Source: JANNYA01 sp031422315 (GTDB lineage Bacteria; Pseudomonadota; Gammaproteobacteria; Xanthomonadales; SZUA-5). Taken from it: a DNA stretch of 64,000 nt. The number at the start of each line of letters is the position of its first letter. Positions within the stretch are counted from its first letter, which is position 1. Shown here one piece after another: positions 14,523-22,535 of the stretch. The stretch lies in assembly GCA_031422315.1 (NCBI GenBank), contig JANOQN010000002.1, forward strand, positions 47,736 to 111,735. The letters run 5' to 3'. Both the position numbers and the translations under genes were made by a program. The notes below the pieces were generated by a model. The model had not been told where the DNA came from, ran no database searches, and worked only from the letters and a program-made list of their open reading frames with translations.

Positions 14523-16454
14523 CTAGCGAACTTGTTTGCCCCTCGCAATGGCTTCACCCAGGGCGTTGAACTCGAGTAGCGACGCATCGTTGCTGGGGTA
14601 ATTTCGCAGGTGCTCGGGCTGAGCTTGGTGCCAGGAATTTTGCGCGAGCTCGAATTGACCCGCTGCCAGTGCGGCTTCTGCCAGCAAAGCAAAGCCTTCG
14701 GCCACGCGCATCGACGAAAAGCGCGCTGGCTGCGCTTGGTGTAGGGCGGACGCCTCTTGAAAATAGCTGACCGCTGCGCTGCCCAGTTGTTCACGCAGCG
14801 CAATTTTACCAAGCTGGCGCAGTAAATTTTCTTGATCATCGGCTTGCATGGTGACATGTGCGCGCAAGCTTGAAACAAGGGCTAGATTGGACTGCACGCG
14901 GGCTTTATCGCCGTGTTTGCTGAGTGCGTTGCTGACAGTAGCTAAGGCATTCAAGCCGACTCCACTGGGCATCGTTTGCACCTTGGACGCAATTAAATCT
15001 GACAGCGTCTGTGCATCGGCGAGTGGCGTGGGTGGCTCCATGGTGTGCCCTAACAAGCGCAAAATCGGCAGTTCGCGTTCGCTATCAAAACCAGCCCTTA
15101 GCGCCGCTTGGTGGGCTTTTTGCAGAACCTTTTGCGCCCCCGGTTCGTCGCCTAAATTGATTAACCCGTTACTGATTTCAGTGAGTGCGCGCGCTAAAAA
15201 TTCGGGCTGATTAGCTAAATCGGTTTCTAATTGCGAAGCGGAACTCAGCAAATAATCCACCAGCGCTGGTGCGTTGCCAACATAATTTTGCGGGGCTGCG
15301 ACGTTCAATAAGCGCAGCAGCGCTTCTGCATTGTTGCGCGCTTGCCGCGCTTGCCACACGCTGCTCGCCACACCGGCAATTAGCGTCAGCACGGCGAAAA
15401 TCAGGGCAAAGCTTAGCGCAAGGTTGCGCGATATAAAGCGCTGCATCCGATAGCCCAACTTTGCCGGCATGGCTTGCACCGGTTCGCGCGCCAAAAGGCG
15501 GCGTAAATCAGCGGCAAATTCTGATGCGCTGGCGTAGCGCTGAGTCGGCAAAACCGCAAGCGCCTGCCGCAGCACTGCACGCACGTCAAGCGCTAGGCTG
15601 CGCGCGTTGGCTAATTCACGCTCATCGCGAATTGGCGCGCCGAGCAGTAGTTCACTCAGCACCAGTCCAAGCTGATAAATATCGGTACTAATAGAGGTGG
15701 GTTCACCGGCAAGCTGCTCCGGGCTGGCGTAGCGAATCGTCATCGGCACCCATCCCGTCAGCGTTTGTGCGCTATCACTGCTGTCTAGAATTTTGCCGAT
15801 GCCAAAGTCCAACAGCTTTACAACGCCAAGTGGCGTCACCCAAATATTGCTGGGTTTTAGATCTCGGTGAATCACCAGCTTGCGATGCGCTTCAGTCAGC
15901 GCTTCGGCCATTTGCAGTGCGAGTTTTAGCTTTTTCGGCACGTCTAAGCTATTTCCACGGGCATAGTCCGACAGCGAAACGCCATCCACATAGGCCATGG
16001 CAAACCAAGGCAAACCGTTCTGTAAACCGCCATCAACTAAACCGGCGATATTCGGGTGGCTCAAGCGCGCCAAAATTTCTCGCTCGCGCGTGAAGCGCTG
16101 TATGAGCGCGGGTGATGCAAATTCGCCACGCACAAGCTTTAGCGCCACTTGCTGGCTAAAGCCGCCTTCAACGCGCTCGGCCAAAAAAACCTCGCCCATA
16201 CCGCCGCCGCCAATGCGCGAAATTATCTCGAACGCGCCGTATCGGCTGCCGATGCGCGTAGGTGCGTCCGGCGCTGCTGGCAAGCGCTCAGGCATTAGCT
16301 GGGTGTGCGCAATCAAATCTAACAGCGCTTGGTACTGCGACTTATCCATTGAGTTAGCCAGCTGCGCTAGCAACTCAGCGCGCTCGCACTCTGGCGATTC
16401 TAACCACGCAAAATAGGGTGCTTTTAAGGCGATAAATGCGTCAGGCGTTGTCAT
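14523..16454 (-). CDS. Membrane-anchored Ser/Thr protein kinase with C-terminal TPR region
   Basis: 643 residues. The kinase domain (about 75-330) has the glycine loop RIGGGGMGEVFLAE, the invariant lysine VALKLV, the catalytic loop VIHRDLKPSNIW, the magnesium motif LLDFGIG and the YASPEQL APE motif, so it should be active. A hydrophobic segment (LALSFALIFAVLTLIAGVAS) follows and would span the inner membrane; the remaining 270 residues are helical TPR-like sequence on the other side. This is the PknB/Pkn-TPR architecture common in Xanthomonadales-like and myxobacterial genomes. Sensing through the TPR part is inferred. Substrate unknown. A divergent TPR gene at 16.7 kb may share regulation. 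Confidence 0.9.
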   Translation of the reverse strand: MTTPDAFIALKAPYFAWLESPECERAELLAQLANSMDKSQYQALLDLIAHTQLMPERLPAAPDAPTRIGSRYGAFEIISRIGGGGMGEVFLAERVEGGFSQQVALKLVRGEFASPALIQRFTREREILARLSHPNIAGLVDGGLQNGLPWFAMAYVDGVSLSDYARGNSLDVPKKLKLALQMAEALTEAHRKLVIHRDLKPSNIWVTPLGVVKLLDFGIGKILDSSDSAQTLTGWVPMTIRYASPEQLAGEPTSISTDIYQLGLVLSELLLGAPIRDERELANARSLALDVRAVLRQALAVLPTQRYASASEFAADLRRLLAREPVQAMPAKLGYRMQRFISRNLALSFALIFAVLTLIAGVASSVWQARQARNNAEALLRLLNVAAPQNYVGNAPALVDYLLSSASQLETDLANQPEFLARALTEISNGLINLGDEPGAQKVLQKAHQAALRAGFDSERELPILRLLGHTMEPPTPLADAQTLSDLIASKVQTMPSGVGLNALATVSNALSKHGDKARVQSNLALVSSLRAHVTMQADDQENLLRQLGKIALREQLGSAAVSYFQEASALHQAQPARFSSMRVAEGFALLAEAALAAGQFELAQNSWHQAQPEHLRNYPSNDASLLEFNALGEAIARGKQVR

Positions 16455-16556
16455 CTATACATGCTGCCAGCAAATGGGTTGGAAAACGAATGTAGTTCGG
16501 CCTATCGGCACAGTGATGATTTATTATCCAGCCCGAACCAAGCAACGGAAAAGCGC

Positions 16557-16676
16557 GTGACGGATCAGAATGTAGTTACCAAGTTTTTTTGTGCAGCATT
16601 CACTTACTTGCTGCTTTGGTCAGCGCCGAATGCCAGCGCCGCGCTTGACTGTGAAATTCATAGCGCCTTGTCATGA
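16557..16676 (+). CDS. Possible 39-residue secreted peptide coupled to a TPR protein
   Basis: A GTG-started frame with a hydrophobic leader (FFCAAFTYLLLWSAPNASA) and only about ten residues after a predicted signal cleavage. Its TGA overlaps the ATG of the next gene (ATGA), the usual signature of translational coupling, and GGAA lies upstream. It may be a leader or remnant rather than a functional peptide. Confidence 0.28.
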   Translation: MTDQNVVTKFFCAAFTYLLLWSAPNASAALDCEIHSALS

Positions 16677-17773
16677 TAAAAACTGCACTGCAATCCATCG
16701 CCTGCGCGCTAGTGTATTTGTGTGTGGCAAAGGCCGCAGCGTCAAATCCAGTAGCAATTGACCCCACGCCTCGGCATGCACTCGAAAAGCGCGCGCTGAC
16801 TGATCCAGCCGGTGCACAACAGGCGATTTCCGAAGCGCTGGTCGATGCGACGGCTAAGCGTGATTTCACCGAAGCCGCATTGTTGCAATTGGCGCGTGCG
16901 AATGCGTGTCGGATTTTGGCGGATTGGGCTTGCCAAAGCGACGCCGGGCTTGCCGCGATCGCGGCAGCGCAGTTCGCCAATATGCCAATATTGGTCGCGC
17001 GGGGCAAAATCGTCACTGCAAGAGCCGATATTCTTTTGCAGGACTTCACGAGGGCGGAATCCGAGCTGGCGGATGCCGAACTGATCTTAAAAGAAAACCC
17101 TTTTCCACTGCTGACGGGCGAAATTTTGTTGGCGTACTCATCCCTAAGCCAAGCGGTAGCAAAGGATGATCTCACCATAATCTATGCTGATCGTGGCCTA
17201 GAAGCCTTGCGAGATATTCCTGCAGCGGTGGCTATCCAAACGCGGCTGCTGCGCAACCGAGCCAGTGCGCTGGCAAAAAAGCAAGATTATGAGCGTGCGC
17301 GCGTTGATTTGTCGGCCGCGCGCACACTGTTGGGCGAAGTTGCCGACCCAAAGTTGAAGGCTGAGCTGTCTTTGGAGCTGGCGCGCATCGCATACGCACA
17401 AAAAGATGTGCCAACGCAGGTGGAGAACGCGAATGAAATACTGCGGCTTGCCACCCAGCTGCAAAACTCCCAGCTGCTCGGATTGGGCTATGAAACCCTA
17501 GGGTTAGCAGCACAAAGCGCGGGTGATCCAGCCGATGCAATCTTGCAACTGCGCAAAGCTGCCGCCGCATTTCGCAAGTTAAATCTGCGCCGCGCTGAGC
17601 TGCGCGCTTTGCGTTCGCTTCTGCTACCGAATTTTTTGCGTTTGGTTGCTGCTTTGGGGCAAATACACGGGTTAAGCCATTTTTTGCTCGCCCCGCCGGT
17701 TAACGCCATGGCCGCCCTTGCGGCGCAGGTAGCCCAAGCCAATCAAGCTGTGCGCAAGCGCGGGCATGCGTGA
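16673..17773 (+). CDS. Exported TPR-repeat protein
   Basis: 366 residues. The N-terminus IKTALQSIACALVYLCVAKA is a signal peptide. The body consists of helical pairs typical of TPRs, such as ARANACRILADWACQSDAGL, LRNRASALAKKQDYERARVD, LSLELARIAYAQKDVPTQVE and LGYETLGLAAQSAGDPADAI. The last 40 residues (LRALRSLLLPNFLRLVAALG) do not look like TPR and may be an altered C-terminus. Such periplasmic TPR regions often precede a membrane helix and GGDEF or kinase domain; here the protein simply ends, so it may be shortened. Divergent from the Ser/Thr kinase. Function unknown. Confidence 0.65.
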   Translation: MIKTALQSIACALVYLCVAKAAASNPVAIDPTPRHALEKRALTDPAGAQQAISEALVDATAKRDFTEAALLQLARANACRILADWACQSDAGLAAIAAAQFANMPILVARGKIVTARADILLQDFTRAESELADAELILKENPFPLLTGEILLAYSSLSQAVAKDDLTIIYADRGLEALRDIPAAVAIQTRLLRNRASALAKKQDYERARVDLSAARTLLGEVADPKLKAELSLELARIAYAQKDVPTQVENANEILRLATQLQNSQLLGLGYETLGLAAQSAGDPADAILQLRKAAAAFRKLNLRRAELRALRSLLLPNFLRLVAALGQIHGLSHFLLAPPVNAMAALAAQVAQANQAVRKRGHA

Positions 17774-17781
17774 GTTCGCGC

Positions 17782-17797
17782 GCAAGCATGGGCTTGC
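17782..17797. terminator. Hairpin between convergent genes
   Basis: GCAAGC-ATGG-GCTTGC lies between the convergent TPR and oxidoreductase stops. It has no T tract, so it may be a weak bidirectional terminator or transcript stabiliser. Confidence 0.4.
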
Positions 17798-17809
17798 ACG
17801 CTCATTAAC

Positions 17810-18796
17810 CTAAACCCTAGGCACAACCAAAATCTTGCCCGAACGCTCGCCTTTTGCGGCCTCGGCAACTGCTTGTTTGATTTCACTGAGATCATAAGTG
17901 GCATGAATTTGGGTGTGCAGTGCGCCGGTAGCAATCAGCTGCGCCATTTCGCCAAATAGCTTGACCTGTTGCGCTACGCTAGCATTGCGGAACCAAAACG
18001 CTAGCCAAAACCCGCGCAGGGTGATGTTGCGAAACACAAATGAGGACGGTGAAATCACGCAGGGCTCGCCGCTCATCATGCCGTAGTTGACCAATGTGCC
18101 GCCTTGCGCCAAGCAGTTAGCTAGCTGATCAGTTGACTTGCCGCCGACCGCATCAATCGCTAAGCGAATGGCAGCATTACCAGTGGCTTCGGCGACGCGT
18201 TTGGCAAGTCCGCTGCCCTCGACTAAAACCACATCCGCGCCGCTGCGGCGAACATCATCGACTGCGGATTCGCGCCGCACGATGTTGACGGTTTTAAAGC
18301 CGCGTATTTTTGCCAGTTGAATCAAATAGGCACCAACGCCTGAGTTGGCGGCGTTTTGAATCACCCAATCGCCCGGTTGTAAATCAACAAACTCCGACAG
18401 CATCAACGCAGCGGTTGGTGGATTCACCGTCATCATGGCGAGTTGCCGCGGGTCAGCATCGTTTGGCAGCATCAGCAGCTTCTTCGCATCCGCCACCACG
18501 TGCGTGGCCCAAGTGCCGCTGCCTACCGGAAGCAATACCGTTTGCCCAATCGCAGGGCTGCTAACATCCGGCCCGTGCTGCACTACTTTACCCACGCCTT
18601 CATTGCCCCCCACCGCAGGCAGTGGTGGCAGCTGGCCGTAAAGTCCGGTGAGCGTTAGCACGTCTGATGGATTGATTGGCGCGGCAAGCACTTGAATCAG
18701 AACTTGCCCGCTAGTCAAGCTGGGTTGCTCGACTTCTACTGCTTCAATCGATGCTTCTGGCACGGGGCCGCGCTGGGTGTAGATGGCTTTTTTCAT
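17810..18796 (-). CDS. Zinc-independent MDR oxidoreductase (quinone oxidoreductase/enoyl reductase type)
   Basis: 328 residues. The N-terminal GroES-like domain has APINPSDVLTLTGLYG and PAVGGNEGVGKVVQHG, and the Rossmann domain has VIQNAANSGVGAYLIQLAK, binding NADP(H). The mitochondrial-type trans-2-enoyl-CoA reductase (MECR/Etr1) and quinone reductase groups both show NPSD and the N-x-A-N-S-x-V-G motif; the latter favours the MECR-like branch. No catalytic or structural zinc cysteines. The ATG at 18796 is preceded by GGAG at 10 bp; a longer frame upstream overlaps putP and is not conserved. Substrate not determinable from sequence. Confidence 0.85.
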   Translation of the reverse strand: MKKAIYTQRGPVPEASIEAVEVEQPSLTSGQVLIQVLAAPINPSDVLTLTGLYGQLPPLPAVGGNEGVGKVVQHGPDVSSPAIGQTVLLPVGSGTWATHVVADAKKLLMLPNDADPRQLAMMTVNPPTAALMLSEFVDLQPGDWVIQNAANSGVGAYLIQLAKIRGFKTVNIVRRESAVDDVRRSGADVVLVEGSGLAKRVAEATGNAAIRLAIDAVGGKSTDQLANCLAQGGTLVNYGMMSGEPCVISPSSFVFRNITLRGFWLAFWFRNASVAQQVKLFGEMAQLIATGALHTQIHATYDLSEIKQAVAEAAKGERSGKILVVPRV

Positions 18797-18873
18797 TTGG
18801 AATGCTCCGGTTGGGGTTTTTGATGAAACTATAGGGGTGGCTCGCAATGACAAGGATGAATGACATTGGCAGC

Positions 18874-20379
18874 TCAAGCATCACGAACTTCTGCCTGCAT
18901 CTGCGAAAAAATCGCTGCTGTTCTGGCCGATGGCGGTGCGCCGAGCAAGCTGGCAACGACTACTGCAATCGTGCTCAGGATAAATCCTGGTAACAGCTCG
19001 TAAAGCCCAAAAATTGGCCCATCAATCAGGCCAAACCACGCGCCGTTGTGCCAAAGCACGACCGTCAAAGCGCCGGTTAACATGCCGGCTAGCGCGCCGT
19101 TACGGGTCATGCGCGGCCACATCAAGCTGAGTAAAACCACTGGGCCAAACGCGGCACCGAAACCGGCCCAGGCATAGCCGACCATTGACAAAATTCGACT
19201 CTCTGGATTGCTGGCAATACCGATGGCAATCAGCGCAATCAGCAGCACCATTGCGCGGCCAAACCACACCAGTTCGCGCTGGCTGGCATTCGGGCGCAGG
19301 CTGGCCTTATAGAAATCCTCGGTAAGCGCCGCCGAGCACACCAGCAGCTGGCATGACAGCGTGCTCATCACCGCCGCTAAAATTGCTGACAGTAAAATGC
19401 CGGCGATCCACGGGTTGAATAAGCTTTGCGCTAAGGTGATAAAAACCGTCTCACGATTTGCTAAAACCGGCCCAGCGAGCGCTGGGTTTTGGGCGAAATA
19501 GGCAATTGCGAAAAAGCCGGTGGTTACTGCGCCAAATAAGCAGGCGATCATCCACAGCATGCCGATTCGGCGCGCGGGTTTGAGCGTGCTAACCGATTCG
19601 GCTGCCATAAAGCGCGCCAAAATATGCGGCTGGCCCATGTAGCCCAAACCCCACGACAGCAGTGAGATAATGCCAATCGCACTGGTGCCGTGCCAAATGT
19701 CAGTGTAGTTCGGATTGACAGCATTGATACTTGCGACTGCTGCGTCAAGACCGCCCAAATGAGTCAACACCATGATAGGCGTTAGGAGCAAAGCGAAAAT
19801 CATCAAAGTAGCTTGCACGGTGTCGGTCCAGCTAACCGCTAAAAATCCGCCAACAAATACGTAGAAGATAGTGGCGGCAGCACCGAGCCAAAGCGCGCTG
19901 GTATATGGCATAGCAAACGTCTGCTCAAATAAACGCGCGCCCGCCACCATGCCAGAGGCGCAGTAAATCGTAAAAAACACGAGAATAACGACGGCCGCGA
20001 TCACGCGTAACAATCGGCTTTGATCCTCGAAACGCTGGGTGAAAAATTCCGGCAAGGTCAGCGCGTTATTGCAAAGCTCGGTGTAAACCCGCAAGCGGCT
20101 TGCGACAAAGCGCCAGTTGAACCATGCGCCAACGATAAGTCCAATCACTATCCAGCTTTCAGACAGGCCGGCAAAATACAGCGCGCCCGGCAAGCCCATC
20201 AACAGCCAGCCGCTCATATCCGAAGCGCCGGTGCTCATCGCCGTTACAAACGCGCCAATGCCGCGCCCGCCCAAAATATAGTCCGATAAGTTATGGGTGG
20301 CGCGCCAAGCAGCAAAGCCAATGCCCAGCATCAGCACAATATAGATAACAAAGGTGATCGCGACTGGGCTAAGTTGCAT
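18874..20379 (-). CDS. putP: Sodium/proline symporter
   Basis: 501 residues, 12-13 membrane helices. The SSS family motif is strong, and PutP-specific stretches are present: MSTGASDMSGWLLMGLPGA (sodium and proline site), FNWRFVASRLRVYTE, and LSWGLGYMGQPHILARFMA. Imports proline with sodium across the inner membrane. No putA in the window. It is one of three SSS-type proteins here (with ActP and the N-terminal half of CrbS). The 429 bp upstream (20380-20808) contain no supportable gene and must include the divergent putP and porin promoters. Confidence 0.95.
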   Translation of the reverse strand: MQLSPVAITFVIYIVLMLGIGFAAWRATHNLSDYILGGRGIGAFVTAMSTGASDMSGWLLMGLPGALYFAGLSESWIVIGLIVGAWFNWRFVASRLRVYTELCNNALTLPEFFTQRFEDQSRLLRVIAAVVILVFFTIYCASGMVAGARLFEQTFAMPYTSALWLGAAATIFYVFVGGFLAVSWTDTVQATLMIFALLLTPIMVLTHLGGLDAAVASINAVNPNYTDIWHGTSAIGIISLLSWGLGYMGQPHILARFMAAESVSTLKPARRIGMLWMIACLFGAVTTGFFAIAYFAQNPALAGPVLANRETVFITLAQSLFNPWIAGILLSAILAAVMSTLSCQLLVCSAALTEDFYKASLRPNASQRELVWFGRAMVLLIALIAIGIASNPESRILSMVGYAWAGFGAAFGPVVLLSLMWPRMTRNGALAGMLTGALTVVLWHNGAWFGLIDGPIFGLYELLPGFILSTIAVVVASLLGAPPSARTAAIFSQMQAEVRDA

Positions 20380-20808
20380 GAACTGTGTTGTGCAGGAGAG
20401 GTGCGACAGAGACTAACTCAAAGCGCGAATTGCTGAAACATAGCGGCGATACTTTCGTGCGCGTACTTGAACCTGGATTTTCCACTAGCCGACGCGCCCT
20501 CGCTAGTCTTTTGATCCACAGGAAATTTTCCTCAATCGACAATACACCTGGGTATTGCTCAATGCGAAAATCTCTTGTGAATTCAAAATCCTGCGCGATC
20601 ATCGTGAACGCTAATGGAAATTTAGGGCTGAACGCACCCAGCCTACGTCAAATGCTTTGACCAACGCCGACTTGCGCAGGAAAACATCAGTTTCGTTCGC
20701 ATGGGCCTAAATTTACTTCTAGTCTGTTACAGCAGATTACGACCATCGTCCAATAGCGTGCCGTGAATGCAGCCCGCAGTATCTGTCGACTTCATTGAGT
20801 TGAGAGAT
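20380..20808. other. Divergent promoter interval, no gene
   Basis: Between putP (minus) and the DcaP-like porin (plus). Open frames here have no ribosome site and no family resemblance. I could not pick out a convincing promoter or operator by eye, although acetate-dependent control of the porin operon is expected. Confidence 0.35.
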
Positions 20809-22146
20809 ATGATGTTTGAGCAACGCCAATTCCCCCGTCGCCGATTAGCGCTTGCGCTTGCCGGCTTTTGTTTTACGGTCAATGCGCATGCGGATGATGC
20901 CGAGCGCATTGCTGCGTTGGAAGCGCGGATCGCTCGGCTTGAATCTATGTTGAGCGCGCAGACTGCGCTCGTTACACCTGCGCCAACACCCGCGCCGACA
21001 CTGGCGCCTGAAATCACCACGACTTCAGCAGTGGTGTTACCGAATGCCGCAGCAGGAACTAAGCTGATGTTCTCGGGCTTTATTAAAACCGATGTGCTGT
21101 ATACCCGCACACGTGATGGCGAGCTGGCCGACGGCGGCATTGCGCGCGATTTATATGTGCCTGGATTAACGCCAGTTGGAGGCGCTAGCGAAGGCAGTGA
21201 TCTTGACCTGCACGGTAAATTTTCCCGCTTGATTTTCGGCACTGACGGCTCAAGTGATAGCGGCGCACTGATCCAAACTCGATTTGAAGGGGATTTTTTT
21301 GGCAACGGTTTGGGCGATGAGCGCTTCAACAACGCCAGCGGATTTGTAGTTCGGCATGCCTATTTGAACTACGACAATCGTTGGCTGGTCGGGCAACATT
21401 GGACGACCTTGATGGACGCCGCCAACTTGCCGGAATCAACCGATTTGGTCGGGCCGACCGAGGGCACCGTGTTTGTGCGTCAACCGCAGCTGCGCTACAC
21501 GATTGGCAACTGGATGTTTGCCGCCGAAAATCCAGAAACCACGCTTACTCCAAATGGCGGCGGCGCGCGCATCAGTAGTGACGATAACGCCGTGCCGGAT
21601 TTGATCGCACGCTACAACTTTAAGAGTGCTGCTGGATCGAATGTGTCGATCGCTGCCATCGTGCGTGAGCTCAAATACCAAAGCACTGGCAGTACTGCGG
21701 TTAGCGCGTGCAGCTTAGGTGGCGGTTTAACGGTTACTGGGAAAATCCCTTTCGGATCTGACGATGTGCGTTTTGGGCTAACTGGCGGCCGAGGCTTAGG
21801 CCGCTATCTGGCGCTTAATTTGGTCAACGATGCGGTGCTGACTGGACAGAACGAAGTTGATCTCATAGGCGGAATTTATGGCTATGTCGGTTGGCGGCAT
21901 TTGTTAAATCCGAAACTCCGCAGCAATGTGTTTTACGCGCACGCTGAGCTTGATAATCCGCGCCTAAATGGGCTTGCAGGCAGCAGTCAAACGCGCGCGA
22001 GCCACAGTCTGCATGCCAATATTTTCTACACCCCAACTGCCAAGCTCGACATCGGCACTGAGCTAATTTTTGCCGAGCGCGAGTTGGAAAGTGGCGCTGC
22101 CGGGGATTTAATTCGACTGCACGCTAGCATTAAATATAGCTTCTGA
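20809..22146 (+). CDS. DcaP-like trimeric outer-membrane porin
   Basis: About 445 residues. The signal peptide (RRLALALAGFCFTVNAHA) is followed by a short coiled coil (DDAERIAALEARIARLESML), a proline/threonine linker, then a beta-barrel starting FSGFIKTDVLYTRT. FNNASGFVVRHAYLNYDNRWLVGQHWT is diagnostic of the DcaP/porin family of Acinetobacter and Pseudomonas. It ends in SIKYSF, the aromatic end needed for barrel insertion. DcaP proteins import small carboxylic acids. Two consecutive ATGs (20809, 20812) follow GAGAG; the second has better spacing. Together with DUF485-ActP-CrbS downstream it forms an acetate uptake block. Confidence 0.88.
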   Translation: MMFEQRQFPRRRLALALAGFCFTVNAHADDAERIAALEARIARLESMLSAQTALVTPAPTPAPTLAPEITTTSAVVLPNAAAGTKLMFSGFIKTDVLYTRTRDGELADGGIARDLYVPGLTPVGGASEGSDLDLHGKFSRLIFGTDGSSDSGALIQTRFEGDFFGNGLGDERFNNASGFVVRHAYLNYDNRWLVGQHWTTLMDAANLPESTDLVGPTEGTVFVRQPQLRYTIGNWMFAAENPETTLTPNGGGARISSDDNAVPDLIARYNFKSAAGSNVSIAAIVRELKYQSTGSTAVSACSLGGGLTVTGKIPFGSDDVRFGLTGGRGLGRYLALNLVNDAVLTGQNEVDLIGGIYGYVGWRHLLNPKLRSNVFYAHAELDNPRLNGLAGSSQTRASHSLHANIFYTPTAKLDIGTELIFAERELESGAAGDLIRLHASIKYSF

Positions 22147-22214
22147 TAAACACACTGCTGCCCCTAAATCCAGCCCAGAATCTGCCCCTAACTCCACCCA
22201 CTGAGGATAAATCC

Positions 22215-22535
22215 ATGCCCGCACGCACGCACAACTGGTCGGCTTTGCATGCCGATCCGCGCTTTCTAGCGCTACATCGCCGCAAATCACGTTTTCTGAG
22301 CGGGTTGATGGTTTTATCGGTGATCTATTACTTCGCGCTTCCCATTGGCGCGGGCTATTTTCCTGAGCTTTATCGTCAAAAAGTGTGGGGGCCGTTGAAC
22401 GTAGGATTTGCGTTCGCGTTTAGTCAGTTTGTCATGGCGTGGGTGATCGCGTTTGTGTACGCCAGGCGCGCCAATGGAGAGTTCGACAGACTGGCGGCGG
22501 AGTTAAAAGCAGCGCACGGTGAGGTATCAACATGA
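22215..22535 (+). CDS. DUF485 membrane protein (YjcH-like)
   Basis: 106 residues with two membrane helices (FLSGLMVLSVIYYFALPIGA, FAFSQFVMAWVIAFVYARRA). DUF485 proteins are encoded immediately before actP in most proteobacteria and probably assist the acetate symporter, although the mechanism is not established. The TGA overlaps the actP ATG (ATGA), so the two are coupled. Confidence 0.93.
   Translation: MPARTHNWSALHADPRFLALHRRKSRFLSGLMVLSVIYYFALPIGAGYFPELYRQKVWGPLNVGFAFAFSQFVMAWVIAFVYARRANGEFDRLAAELKAAHGEVST

Noticed and set aside
20385..20660. 91-codon frame between putP and the porin
   Set aside because: No ribosome site and composition unlike a protein; starts inside the putP leader region.
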